In this document: piece by piece, positions 54,919-64,000 of the stretch | Numbering within the stretch: position 1 is the stretch's first letter | How the letters are laid out: every line of letters begins with the position of its first letter | Source of the DNA: Chryseobacterium sp. CH21 | GTDB lineage: Bacteria > Bacteroidota > Bacteroidia > Flavobacteriales > Weeksellaceae | Assembly (NCBI RefSeq): GCF_004119445.1 | Contig: NZ_QICI01000061.1 | Span: 1-64,000 of the forward strand | Direction: 5' to 3' | DNA length: 64,000 bases | Notes under the pieces: model-generated | The model's database searches: none | The model's input: only the letters and a program-made list of their open reading frames with translations | Told to the model about the DNA's origin: nothing | Program-made: the position numbers and the translations under genes

Positions 54919-55632
54919 TTAAGAGAAGAATGTGCCTATAAAGGTAGGGAAGACCATTCTCCATAAAGGCCAGTCGTGGCCTATCCATTTTCTTTCGTCA
55001 TACCAGAAGTCTATGCCTTTTAATCTTAAGATTTCTGCCATTTCTACATTTTTTTCTTTACAGATGTCCTGGTCAGAAGTGCTCAGTACAATGTGCATGT
55101 GTTTGTATTTCCAGGCTTCATCATTTCTTACAAATTCTCTTGGACAGTTGAAGTAAACCAGATCATCAGAATAGCCATCCATGAAATTTCTTATGCTGAA
55201 AGCCCCGGAAAGGCAAAACAGATGGGAAACCACATCAGGAAACCTGAAGGCGAAATTGGCAGCATGATATCCTCCGAAACTTGCTCCGGCTACAGCTACA
55301 CGATGGGTTTTATGAAGTTTTTGAATGTAAGGCACAAATTCCTTAATCAGAAACTGTACATACCGTTCGTAGTTTCTAATTCTTTGTTGAGGAGAAATTT
55401 TATCATCATAAAAACTCCAGCTGTCGATGGTCTGTACATTGTAAAGCTTTACTTTTCCCTGCTCTATAAACCAGTTGATGCTTCCGTTGAGATGAAAATC
55501 ATGGTTTTGGGTGTATTGTCCCTGGGAAGTCGGAAACATGATGATAGGGTGACCATAATGTCCGGTCACTTCTACCTTGAGACTTGTTCCCAATATATTT
55601 GAATAATAATCTGTATGTTCTATATGAGGCAT
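54919..55632 (-). CDS. Alpha/beta-hydrolase esterase, COG4947-like (cluster gene D)
   Basis: The 237 residues start TDYYSNILGTSLKVEVTGHYGHPIIMFPTSQGQ and contain the nucleophile elbow VAVAGASFGGYHAANFAFRFPD (GxSxG as GASFG) and a C-terminal HDWPLWR whose His fits the catalytic triad. No signal peptide, so cytoplasmic. It is a serine esterase; in this context it may cleave or form an ester or amide in the same small molecule. It lies 187 bases after the first ATP-grasp gene, the widest gap in the run. Confidence 0.88.
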   Translation of the reverse strand: MPHIEHTDYYSNILGTSLKVEVTGHYGHPIIMFPTSQGQYTQNHDFHLNGSINWFIEQGKVKLYNVQTIDSWSFYDDKISPQQRIRNYERYVQFLIKEFVPYIQKLHKTHRVAVAGASFGGYHAANFAFRFPDVVSHLFCLSGAFSIRNFMDGYSDDLVYFNCPREFVRNDEAWKYKHMHIVLSTSDQDICKEKNVEMAEILRLKGIDFWYDERKWIGHDWPLWRMVFPTFIGTFFS

Positions 55633-55819
55633 TTTTTTTGTGTTTAATTTTACTATTGCATTGATTTAATTTGATAAATTCAATTCCTCCAGACGGATTA
55701 ATGAACTGATAATATGCTGTGCTATTTTCAAAAATTTATTTTCTCTAAATTACGTTTTAGGATAGATTTTTCTGACAGATTGTATATTATGAATTCAATA
55801 ATATTTTGAATATCAGTGT

Positions 55820-57034
55820 CTAGGAGCTGAGTTTGCTGCTTTTGGGAGGTAAAATATTCAGCATATCTGCGTGAATCATTTCTGCTGCAGCATCCAGCCT
55901 GTCCTGTACAATAGAAGCATCACCGGATTTATAAACAATCCCGACGTGATAATCTATGGGAAGAAATTTTACCACTTCTTCACATTCAAAATTGCTGTAG
56001 TTCGGTTCTTTATCTTTAATCAGGGCAACGATCAACCCGGAATAGTATCCAGTAGGGGGTGAAACACTGTAATCATTCCCTTTCAGCAGGGCATCTTCAA
56101 TCTTAGCCCATTCTCTCCAGATATTAATGCCGCTTGAAGCTTCTACCAGATCAGGAATATGAGCGCCGCCAACCCTTGAAGAAGTTTCCAGGAAATACCA
56201 TTTTCCGTCTTCTTTTCCCCGGATAAACTCTGTATGGGTAGCGCCATTAATCAGTCCGAAATTGGAAAGTACGCTGGCATTGATTTCTTCTAATGCCTTA
56301 AATTCTTCAGAATATCTCCCTAAAGTTTTGGATCTGAATACTCCGCCTTCATGGGAAACCTGCATAGGAGGAGCAAGGTATTTCGAAGCGGAAGTGAAAA
56401 CAATTTTTTTATTGAAAGTAAGGCTGTCTACATGGTAAACATCACCTGGCTTAAAGCTTTCCAGCAAAAAAAGATGACGTTCTTCTCCCAATGTTTCTAA
56501 GGCCTCATAAAGCTGTTCTTTGGAAGTTATTTTTTTGATTCCTGATGCGGAAGCTTCAGAACGGGGTTTCAGTACCCATGGTGCAGGCACACGGTCTGTA
56601 AATTCATTTACCTCATCATCATTGAATACGGCTGTAAATTCAGGAACACTGATCCCGGAATCTTTGGCTTTTTGGCGCATGGCCAGTTTGTCTCTGAAAT
56701 ATCGGTGGGTAGTCTGTCCCATTCCCGGAATACGGAATGTTTCTCTGATTAACGCTGCTTTTTCTACGTCATAATCATCCAAAGCCACTACAGCATCCAC
56801 TTTTCTGGTTTTCATCAGGTGGGAAAATCCCTGAATCAGATGTTCCAGATTCCATACAGACGGCTTAAGTTCAGGCATATAAAAGGTTTCTTCAATGGCA
56901 TGCCAGGGCCAATCCTTTTCTTTGAGGTTTTCCGAAGTTACAAGGATGATTTTATTGCCGAGTTTCTTCATTTCGTCCATAAAATCGTAGCCTTTGTAAT
57001 AGCACGAAATACACACAATCGTTTTCTTCTCCAT
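55820..57034 (-). CDS. ATP-grasp ligase, carnosine-synthase-like (cluster gene C)
   Basis: The 404 residues have an N-terminal biotin-carboxylase-like Rossmann region (TIVCISCYYKGYDFMDEMKKLG; AVVALDDYDVEKAALIRETFRIPGMG), then an ATP-grasp core: APWVLKPRSEASASGIKKI with ATP-binding Lys and the metal-site segment WYFLETSSRVGGAHIPDLVEASSGIN. It resembles amino-acid/peptide ligases in the D-Ala-D-Ala/carnosine-synthase branch. Substrates unknown. It lies 141 bases after the M17 peptidase gene. Confidence 0.9.
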   Translation of the reverse strand: MEKKTIVCISCYYKGYDFMDEMKKLGNKIILVTSENLKEKDWPWHAIEETFYMPELKPSVWNLEHLIQGFSHLMKTRKVDAVVALDDYDVEKAALIRETFRIPGMGQTTHRYFRDKLAMRQKAKDSGISVPEFTAVFNDDEVNEFTDRVPAPWVLKPRSEASASGIKKITSKEQLYEALETLGEERHLFLLESFKPGDVYHVDSLTFNKKIVFTSASKYLAPPMQVSHEGGVFRSKTLGRYSEEFKALEEINASVLSNFGLINGATHTEFIRGKEDGKWYFLETSSRVGGAHIPDLVEASSGINIWREWAKIEDALLKGNDYSVSPPTGYYSGLIVALIKDKEPNYSNFECEEVVKFLPIDYHVGIVYKSGDASIVQDRLDAAAEMIHADMLNILPPKSSKLSS

Positions 57035-57175
57035 ATAATGTTTTTTAAGATTTAGTGAATTTTCAAAAATAAAAGCATTTATTTATTATTTTATTAATAG
57101 TAAAAAATGAAATATTGTGTGTTTTTGAAAATCCACTAATCAAGTATACAGAGTTTTTTTGGAAAAAACTAATTT

Positions 57176-58590
57176 TTAGTGATAATTTTCAATTAAATTC
57201 ACGAGCAGTTGAACCCCATAACCTGTTGCTGCTTTTTCCCTGGCATAGCCTACATTCCCAAAGGCTACTCCCGCAATATCCAAATGTGCCCATTTAGGGT
57301 GGCTTTCAATGAATTGCTCTAAGAATTTTGCCGCAATAATACAGTCTCCAATCGGTTTTAAAGAGATGTTTTTCATATCTGCCACATCGGATTGAATATC
57401 GTCTTTCCAGACCTCCCATAAAGGAAGATTCCAAACTCTCTGATTGGTCAGATCTCCGGTTTTTATCAGATTATTTTTCAATTCTTCATTATTAGAGAAC
57501 ATAGCGGCACAGGTATCCCCAAACATTCGTACTGAACTTCCTGTTAAGGTAGCCAGATCAATCAGGAAATCTGTTTTGTAGTTTTTCGAAAGATAAGACA
57601 GCCCGTCTGCAAGAATCAATCGACCTTCCGCGTCAGTATCAAGCACTTCGATGGTTTTTCCGTTATAGGCTGTGGTCACATCGCTCGGAAGAAGGGCTTT
57701 TTCCGAAACAGCATTGTCGGTAATAGGAAGTACAGCGATGATATTCACCGGAAGCTGCATTTCTGCGGCATAAATTAGTGTTCCCAAAACAGCTGTAGCA
57801 CCTCCCATATCAGATTTCATATAGTGAAGGTTGGCAGAACTTTTAATAGATATTCCTCCCGTATCAAACAAAATGCATTTTCCTACCAGTCCGAAAGTTT
57901 TGGCATTTTTAACTGTAGTTTTATATTCTAAAATAGTGAAAGCAGCATCATAAGCACTTCCTTGATTAACGGCTAAGTAAGCTCCCAATCCAAGTTCTTC
58001 GCATTTCTTTCTGTTAAAAACGGTATATTTTAATTCATGTTTTTTAGCCAGATTTTTAAGATAGGCACTCAAGGTATCCGGTCTTTTTAGATTAGCTGGT
58101 TTGTTGAGCCATTCCTGGCAGGCAGTCTGCCCGTTAATCAAAGCTTCTGTTTTCTGGCTGATATGGTCTAATTTCTTTTGGCTTAAATTTTCAAAATGCA
58201 ATTCAAATTTTGCATTCCAGAAAGCATGTTTTTTATCAAAAGGGTAATGGTAAGTGCCTGCCAGAAGTCCTGTTACAAATTCTTCAAACTGTTTTTCATT
58301 CAAGAAATCGGCAAGAGCTAAGGTAGGGACTGCCTGCAGTTTTTCTTTCTGTGTTTGTGAAAATTTAGCAGCAACCTGCTGGATTTCAAAATTTTGTAAC
58401 GTAGATTTTCCTAGTCCAATGAAATAGGTAATTCCTTCTTCATGAGCATTTACAAAGACCTCATATTTCTTTCCTGTAAAGAAAGTAGAAATATTTTTAT
58501 TAAAATTTTTACTGGTTTTTGTCCATTCTTCCTCGGTAAACAGATGGAAAACCTGCGTGTAATTTTTGTTTTTTTATTGATTAGTTTCAT
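57176..58590 (-). CDS. M17 leucyl aminopeptidase-family peptidase (cluster gene B; frameshifted at about 58569-58575)
   Basis: The catalytic C-terminal domain is intact: VGKCILFDTGGISIKSSANLHYMKSDMGG (active Lys and metal Asp) and VLDTDAEGRLILADGL (bridging Asp, Glu and Arg, with Asn replaced by Asp). The N-terminal domain continues upstream without an ATG until a stop. Adding one A to the seven-A run (complement of 58569-58575) links it to the ATG at 58590 as MKLINKKNKNYTQVFHLF, giving 471 residues, normal for the family. Removes N-terminal residues, often also Cys-Gly. In this cluster it may trim a gamma-glutamyl-type product. Confidence 0.9.
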
Positions 58591-58662
58591 AAATAGATGT
58601 TATATTTTTCTAGGATCACAGATCATTGCTGTTTGAAAATTTTCTTCAGCAATTTCATGCCT

Positions 58663-59783
58663 CTAGCTTTTAGTACTTTGTTGTTGTGGTTTTACTTCTA
58701 CAGGGTTTTCGGTATTGTCATAGAACAGCCATTCAATAGCTCTTGGGAACTCCTGAGACCAGTAAAATTCATTATGGGTACCTTCAGGATTGATATTGGT
58801 TTTAAATTCAAAATCAAAAAGCTTTTTCTCTTCCCATCTTTTCAGGTATTCTTCAAAAATGTGAATTCTTTTGACCATTTTAGAACCTTCCTGCGCTCCT
58901 CCATAAAGATAAATTTTTGTTTTATAGGGAACCCTGAAATTCATCATCGGGAAGTTGTTGTTCGGTTCTACCCAAAGAGAAGGAGAGAAGATTAACAGCT
59001 TGGAATAAACTTCCGGATAAAGAAATCCACTGTATATACTGATCAGAGCTCCTAATGAACTTCCCCCGATTCCGGTATTGTCGCGGTCTTTTTTGGTTCT
59101 GTAATTTTCGTCTACAAAAGGTTTTAAAGTATCTGCGATAAATCGGATGTATTTTTTCCCTTCAGAACCATTGGCCACATGGTCATTATCAAAAATATAT
59201 TCTTTGATTCTTTCCTCGCTTCCATGTTCTATGGCAATGATAATAAGATCTCCACGGCCGTATTCTGCAAGGATGGATAGTTTCTTGTCAATCTCCCAGT
59301 TTCCGAATCCGCTTCCTTCATTGAACAGGTTTTGTGCATCCTGAAGGTACAGTACAGGGTAACTCTTGTCGGTGGTATGATAGTCATACGGAAGAACTGC
59401 CCAAACCTTACGGTAACGGTCAAGCTGTGGAATATAGAATTTTTCGGAAATAACTTCTGCAATAGGATAGTATTCTTCTTTGAAGGGCCCCCAGTTTAAT
59501 CTCCATTTTTGTACAGAGTCGGAAGTTTTACCCGTTAATTTTTTTGTTTTCCGGTTGGGCGTTATGTTTCCATATTGATCCAGTTCCACATTCTCCCAGC
59601 CTCCTTTTGTAAATTTGTACTCAATTTCGTCAGTGAGAAGCTGGTCTTCAATTTCTATAAAATAATTGGAAGGATCTGTTTTTTGAGCTGGAAATTGTAA
59701 TCTTTAGGATTCCAGCTGTTGAAATTTCCGGTGATAAATACCGGTCTGTCGTCTTTTTCTTCTGTATAAAGTTCAAACCTCAT
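58663..59783 (-). CDS. Esterase with N-terminal CBM48-like domain (cluster gene A; frameshifted at about 59679-59684)
   Basis: The ATG at 59783 opens RFELYTEEKDDRPVFITGNFNSWNPKDYNFQLKK, an isoamylase/AMPK-type carbohydrate-binding start, and then stops. Adding one A to the six-A run (complement of 59679-59684) gives TDPSNYFIEIEDQ and joins the main frame, 373 residues. The rest is an alpha/beta hydrolase of the enterochelin-esterase/Fes type, with the nucleophile elbow TGIGGSSLGALISIYSG and His in GTHNEFYW. No signal peptide. It starts the same-strand run and is divergent from glgB, so it may act on glycogen-like glucans or on the cluster product. Confidence 0.85.
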
Positions 59784-59983
59784 CGTATGTGTTTAATAAA
59801 ATAGTGATGCTAAATTTATAAAAAAAGATTGTTTTGAAATCATAAAAATGTGAGGTAAAAAATGATATATTTGATAGAAAGACAAAACACGAATTGATAT
59901 TGATAATTATTTGATGAATAATTAATCGCTATTGTCAGTATTTTTCGTAGTTTCAGGGAAATTATAAATGTAAACTGATCTTG
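59784..59983. promoter_or_regulatory. Divergent promoter region between cluster A and glgB
   Basis: Two hundred AT-rich bases separate two divergent start codons. Toward the esterase, TAAATTTA is close to TAnnTTTG. Toward glgB, TATATTTG (about 59864) is a possible -7 box with a long leader, and TAGTTTCA lies nearer. No single strong promoter can be chosen. Confidence 0.45.
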
Positions 59984-61929
59984 ATGAATTCTGTTAAAAC
60001 CTATACGCTTTTCACCGATCATGATGTGTATCTTTTCAAAGAAGGTAGGCATTATAAGCTGTATGGTAAATTTGGAGCACATTCTGTGGAAAAAGATGGT
60101 GTAAAGGGAATCTATTTTTCAGTTTGGGCACCCAATGCAAAAAAAGTTTCTGTAATCGGAAATTTTAATAACTGGAATCATAAAGATCATATTTTATTTC
60201 CAAGATGGGATGAATCAGGGATCTGGGAAGGCTTTATCGAAGGCTTAACCTGGGGAACACTATATAAATATGCTATTGAAACCCCCAGAGGTGAAATTCT
60301 GGAGAAAAGCGATCCCTATGCATTGAGTTGGGAACAGAACATTCAGGCGGCTTCTCTGGTTTCTACCACATGGTATGAGTGGAGTGATAAGGAATGGATG
60401 GACAACCGCTGGGAAAAAATAAGCTTAAAGCTCCCATATCAGTCTATGAAATGCATTTGGGTTCATGGGTAAGGGAAGGTGATCAGCCCCAACGTTTTTT
60501 AAATTACAGAGATATTGCCAAAAAACTGGTTCCTTATATAAAGGATATGGGATTTACCCATGTGGAATTTATGCCCGTGATGGAATATCCTTACGAGCCA
60601 AGCTGGGGATATCAGATTACAGGTTTTTATGCAGCCACTTCGCGCTTCGGTTCACCACAGGATCTGATGTTTCTCATTGATGAACTTCATAGAAACGAGA
60701 TCGGTGTTATCCTGGATTGGGTTCCATCCCATTTTCCGGGAGATGCTAATGGGCTTCATCGTTTTGATGGATCGTATCTGTATGAACATGAAGACCCAAG
60801 AAAAGGATTTCATCCGGACTGGAAATCACATATTTTCAATTATGGACGAAACGAAGTCAAATCTTTTCTGATTTCCAATGCCATGTTCTGGCTGGATCGT
60901 TATCATGCAGATGGATTGCGTGTGGATGCGGTAACCTCAATGCTTCATCTGGATTATTCAAGAAATGAAGGCGAATGGGAGCCTAATATATATGGTGATA
61001 ATGTGAATCTGGAAGCGAAATCCTTTCTGCAGGAGTTTAATACAGCTGTGTATAAGGAATTTGGTGATAATATCATGACCATAGCAGAAGAAAGCTCAGA
61101 TTTTCCCCTGCTCACAAAACCTGTTCATGACGGCGGTGTAGGATTTGGAATGAAATGGATGATGGGTTGGATGCATGATACGCTGGATTACTTCAAAGAA
61201 GATTTTCCTAACCGTAAATTCCATCATCATAAACTGACTTTTGCTTCTATGTATATGTATAATGAAAATTATATGATGCCCTTGTCACACGATGAAGTCG
61301 TACACGGAAAAGCAAGTATGATCTATAAAATGAAAGGTGATGAATGGCAGAAATTTGCCAATCTGCGTGCTTTGTATGTCTATATGTATACCCATCCTGG
61401 AGCTAAGCTGCTTTTCATGGGTGATGAATTCGGGCAGACCAGTGAATGGGATTTTACAAGAAGTCTCGACTGGCATTTGCTGAAATATCCTGTTCATAAA
61501 GGAATGCAGGAAATAGTTAAAGAACTGAATCACCTGTACACATCAGAAACTGCCTTTTATGAAAATCAGTTTGATAAACTTGGTTTTGAATGGGTAGAAG
61601 CAGATGATCTTGAAAACTCAGTGTATGTATATCTGAGAAAAGGGAAAAGAAAGGACGATGTAATGATGGTTGCTTTAAATCTGGCACCCAAAGTACTGGA
61701 TTATAAAATAGGGATTCCTGCAGGAACCCATTGGGAAGTTGTTTTAAATTCCGATGATGAAAAATATAGCGGAAGCGGAGTAGAACCTGAGATTTTAGAG
61801 GAAAAGTACGAAGAATGGGGAGGGTATCCGAAAACAATGACCTTAAAACTTCCACCATTGGCAGGAGTTATTTTACGACAGAAGAAAGATAAAAAGTATA
61901 AATTACACAGAATTAAACACAAGAGATAA
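59984..61929 (+). CDS. glgB: 1,4-alpha-glucan branching enzyme GlgB (frameshifted at about 60414-60419)
   Basis: Adding one A to the six-A run at 60414-60419 joins the first frame (ending WMDNRWEK) to the second as KNKLKAPISVYEMHLGSW and gives 648 residues. Domains: N-terminal CBM48 (VWAPNAKKVSVIGNFNNW), alpha-amylase barrel with the GH13 residues YHADGLRVDAV (nucleophile Asp), TIAEESSDF (acid Glu) and LSHDEVVHGK, and a C-terminal beta domain. It forms alpha-1,6 branches in glycogen. The start at the ATG at 59984 is preferred over a TTG just upstream. First gene of glgB-glgA-glgC. Confidence 0.94.
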
Positions 61930-61932
61930 AGA

Positions 61933-63339
61933 ATGGTTATTTATCATTTAAGTACAGAATGTTATCCTGTAGCAAAAGTAGGCGGTCTGGCAGATGTAGT
62001 AGGAGCACTTCCGAAATATCAGAATAAAATAAAAGGAATAGATGCTAAGGTAGTGATGCCTTGGTATAATAAAACCTTTGTCTATGATCATGAATTTGAT
62101 CTGGTTTTTGATGGGTTTATTCATCAGGGAGATCATATGCTTCAGGTTCAGGTGTTGAAAGAAAAAACAAATGTTCTGGGATTTGAGCTGTATATGGTTA
62201 AAATTCCCGGATTGTTAGACAGAGAAAACCCTTATGGGTATCAGGATGAAAGCTTCCAGTTTATGGCTTTTCAGCATGGAGTGCTGCATTGGTTGTGCGC
62301 TATGGAAATCCGGCCGGATGTACTGCATTGCCATGACTATCATACAGGTCTGGTTCCTTTTATGGTAGAAAACTGTTCGGAATTCGGATTCTTAAAAGGA
62401 GTGAAAACCATAGGAACCATTCATAACGGAGAATACCAAGGGATGATGAGCTGGAATATGGCGAATTACATGCCTTCTTTTAATGCTTATCAATGGGGAC
62501 TGATGGATTGGAACGGATTCATGAATCCTCTGGCAAGTATGATCAAATGTGCCGATGCTTTTACCACAGTTTCTGAAGGATACCTTGAAGAACTTTTTAT
62601 TAGCTTCCGCGGCCTGGAAAGCCTGGTTCGTCAGGAATTTGGAAAAGCCTATGGAATCATTAACGGTATCGACACCGAAGTCTGGAATCCTGAAACCGAT
62701 CCGATGCTGGATTTTAATTTTAACAGCAAGAATGCATTAGCTCAGAAAAAGAAGAACAAAGAGAAACTCTGTAAAGAATATGGTTTGAAACCCGAACTTC
62801 CTTTATTTGCCTTCATCGGAAGATTTGCAACGGAAAAAGGAGCAGATCTGTTACCGGATGTCGTATGGAAAAGTATTAAGCAAAGCTACGGAGCCTTAAA
62901 TATTATGATTCTCGGCTCAGGAAATACCTACATCGAAAATAAATTAAAAGAATACGATTATACGTATACTAATTTTGCTCTGGATTTGGGTTATAAAGAA
63001 CATCTTTCCCATAAGATCTATGCTTCAGCAGATTTCCTTCTGATGCCTTCCAGAGTAGAGCCCTGCGGACTGAATCAAATGTATTCCATGAGATATGGAA
63101 CCGTTCCTGTAGTACGATATACGGGAGGACTTAGAGATACCGTAGAAGATATTTCAACAGGAGGAGCAGGTTTAAACTTTACTTATCCTGGTGTAGATGA
63201 TGTTGTACATGCGATGAACAGGGCAATGGCAATTTATAATCAAAAAGGTGTAATGGAAGAACTTATCCATGCTAACATGAATTTTGATTTTGCATGGGAG
63301 AAATCTGCAGAAAAATACATAGCTTTATATAATAGCTGA
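61933..63339 (+). CDS. glgA: Glycogen synthase GlgA
   Basis: The 468 residues are a bacterial GT5 glycogen synthase: ADP-glucose-binding KVGGLADVVGALP at residues 15-27, LHCHDYHTGLVP, NGIDTEVWNPETDP and the C-terminal RVEPCGLNQMYSMRYGTVPVV. It transfers glucose from ADP-glucose to glycogen chains. Only three bases separate it from glgB, so the two are cotranscribed. Length is normal. Confidence 0.96.
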   Translation: MVIYHLSTECYPVAKVGGLADVVGALPKYQNKIKGIDAKVVMPWYNKTFVYDHEFDLVFDGFIHQGDHMLQVQVLKEKTNVLGFELYMVKIPGLLDRENPYGYQDESFQFMAFQHGVLHWLCAMEIRPDVLHCHDYHTGLVPFMVENCSEFGFLKGVKTIGTIHNGEYQGMMSWNMANYMPSFNAYQWGLMDWNGFMNPLASMIKCADAFTTVSEGYLEELFISFRGLESLVRQEFGKAYGIINGIDTEVWNPETDPMLDFNFNSKNALAQKKKNKEKLCKEYGLKPELPLFAFIGRFATEKGADLLPDVVWKSIKQSYGALNIMILGSGNTYIENKLKEYDYTYTNFALDLGYKEHLSHKIYASADFLLMPSRVEPCGLNQMYSMRYGTVPVVRYTGGLRDTVEDISTGGAGLNFTYPGVDDVVHAMNRAMAIYNQKGVMEELIHANMNFDFAWEKSAEKYIALYNS

Positions 63340-63437
63340 TTTGAATTTAAATATGAAAATAAAGAATGTTTTAAAGGAACATTAAACACTAAGAACCGAA
63401 CCGTAAACTTAATAAAATAAAAAAACGCAAGATATTT

Positions 63438-64000
63438 ATGAATCGAAATGTAATCTCCATTGTTTTAGGAGGAGGCAGAGGGACAAGACTATTCCCGTTA
63501 ACGTATTCCAGATCAAAACCAGCTGTTCCTATTGCAGGAAAATACAGACTGGTAGATATTCCTATTTCAAACTGCCTGAATTCAGGACTGAATAAAATTC
63601 TGGTTTTAACACAGTTTAATTCCGCTTCTCTCAATTCACACATTAAGAACTCTTACCACTTTGATATTTTCAGCAAAGGCTTTGTCGATATTCTGGCAGC
63701 TGAACAAAATGTTGAAAATGACAGCTGGTATCAGGGTACTGCAGACGCAGTACGTCAGTCGATGAAGCATCTTGAAAAATATGATTATGACTATATCCTG
63801 ATTCTTTCAGGAGATCAGTTGTATCAGATGGATTTCAGAGAAATGCTGGATTTTCATATCGAAAACGGAGGAGATCTTACCATTGCAACCATTCCGGTAA
63901 ATGCAAAAGATGCCACTGGTTTTGGAATCTTAAAATCCGATGATGAGGGTAATATCACTTCTTTCTACGAAAAGCCGGATTATGATATGCTGGAAGGAAT
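63438..64000 (+). CDS. glgC: Glucose-1-phosphate adenylyltransferase GlgC, N-terminal part (cut by window end)
   Basis: From the ATG at 63438 the frame is open to the right edge (188 codons). It begins [45 protein letters not shown], the ADP-glucose pyrophosphorylase nucleotide-binding start. It continues [10 protein letters not shown] and [13 protein letters not shown], the catalytic segment, and ends in [20 protein letters not shown]. It supplies ADP-glucose to GlgA, 98 bases upstream. The C-terminal allosteric and beta-helix part lies outside. Confidence 0.96.
   Translation, partial: MNRNVISIVLGGGRGTRLFPLTYSRSKPAVPIAGKYRLVDIPISNCLNSGLNKILVLTQFNSASLNSHIKNSYHFDIFSKGFVDILAAEQNVENDSWYQGTADAVRQSMKHLEKYDYDYILILSGDQLYQMDFREMLDFHIENGGDLTIATIPVNAKDATGFGILKSDDEGNITSFYEKPDYDMLEG

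Noticed and set aside
57176..58303. M17 peptidase starting at a TTG at 58303
   Set aside because: The reading frame continues upstream with family-like N-terminal sequence and reaches an ATG after restoring one base.
1380..61000. Homopolymer frameshifts as phase-variation switches
   Set aside because: They affect housekeeping genes such as recQ and glgB, are all single-base losses, and the runs are short (5-7). A technical cause is simpler.
1..64000. tRNA, rRNA, CRISPR arrays or prophage
   Set aside because: I saw no cloverleaf-like, ribosomal, repeat-spacer or phage structural sequence.

Overview
The window looks like chromosomal DNA from a Chryseobacterium-like flavobacterium (Bacteroidota). 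The evidence is low GC, secreted proteases and adhesin-like proteins with type IX secretion (T9SS) sorting domains, Bacteroidota-type promoters (TTTG-N19-TAnnTTTG), few Shine-Dalgarno sites, and many proteins of flavobacterial type. The genus is an inference from protein style, not from a search. I found no rRNA, tRNA, CRISPR array or prophage. The only mobile-element trace is a probable IS4-like transposase start at the left edge.

Layout. 0-7 kb: three metallopeptidases (M61, M1, reprolysin-like T9SS substrate). 7-13 kb: tatC, an arabinose-5-phosphate isomerase (kdsD type), recQ and a glycosyltransferase. 13-17 kb: a cupin protein, lpdA, a DUF4476 protein and a CvfB-like S1 protein. 17-21 kb: a 1303-residue T9SS type-B protein. 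21-27.6 kb: a tetR-tolC-adaptor-RND pump operon with a well-formed promoter and repeated candidate operators. 27.6-28 kb: a nested inverted-repeat element. 28-37 kb: small metabolic and hypothetical genes (KTSC/J-domain protein, VOC, DUF2306, NudK, TIGR01777, HPP, an arginase-like protein with an altered metal ligand, an O-methyltransferase, an XRE regulator). 37-39.4 kb: ssb, an HRDC protein and hisS. 39.5-44.4 kb: three related PH/SHOCT genes with a GNAT, a membrane protein and a methyltransferase.

44.5-59.8 kb is the most interesting part. It begins with a cyanophycin-like module (isoaspartyl peptidase and cyanophycinase, divergent from cyanophycin synthetase). Next is a previously uncalled 49-residue, four-cysteine, bacteriocin-like peptide gene preceded by two TTACGG-N4-CCGTAA dyads. 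Then comes a long same-strand run: CBM48-esterase, M17 aminopeptidase, ATP-grasp ligase, esterase, ATP-grasp ligase, YbdK/GCS2 carboxylate-amine ligase, class-I glutamine amidotransferase, divergent ATP-grasp-like protein, membrane protein. This reads as a pathway making, trimming and handling a small amide-linked metabolite or peptide whose product I cannot name. Divergent from it, at the right edge, is a glycogen operon (glgB, glgA, glgC).

Quality warning: nine genes are broken by what look like single-base deletions, ten events in all and nearly all in homopolymer runs. Restoring one base (two in one case) rebuilds each protein. This pattern points to sequencing or assembly error rather than real gene decay, so these are listed as one full-length CDS each with the break marked.
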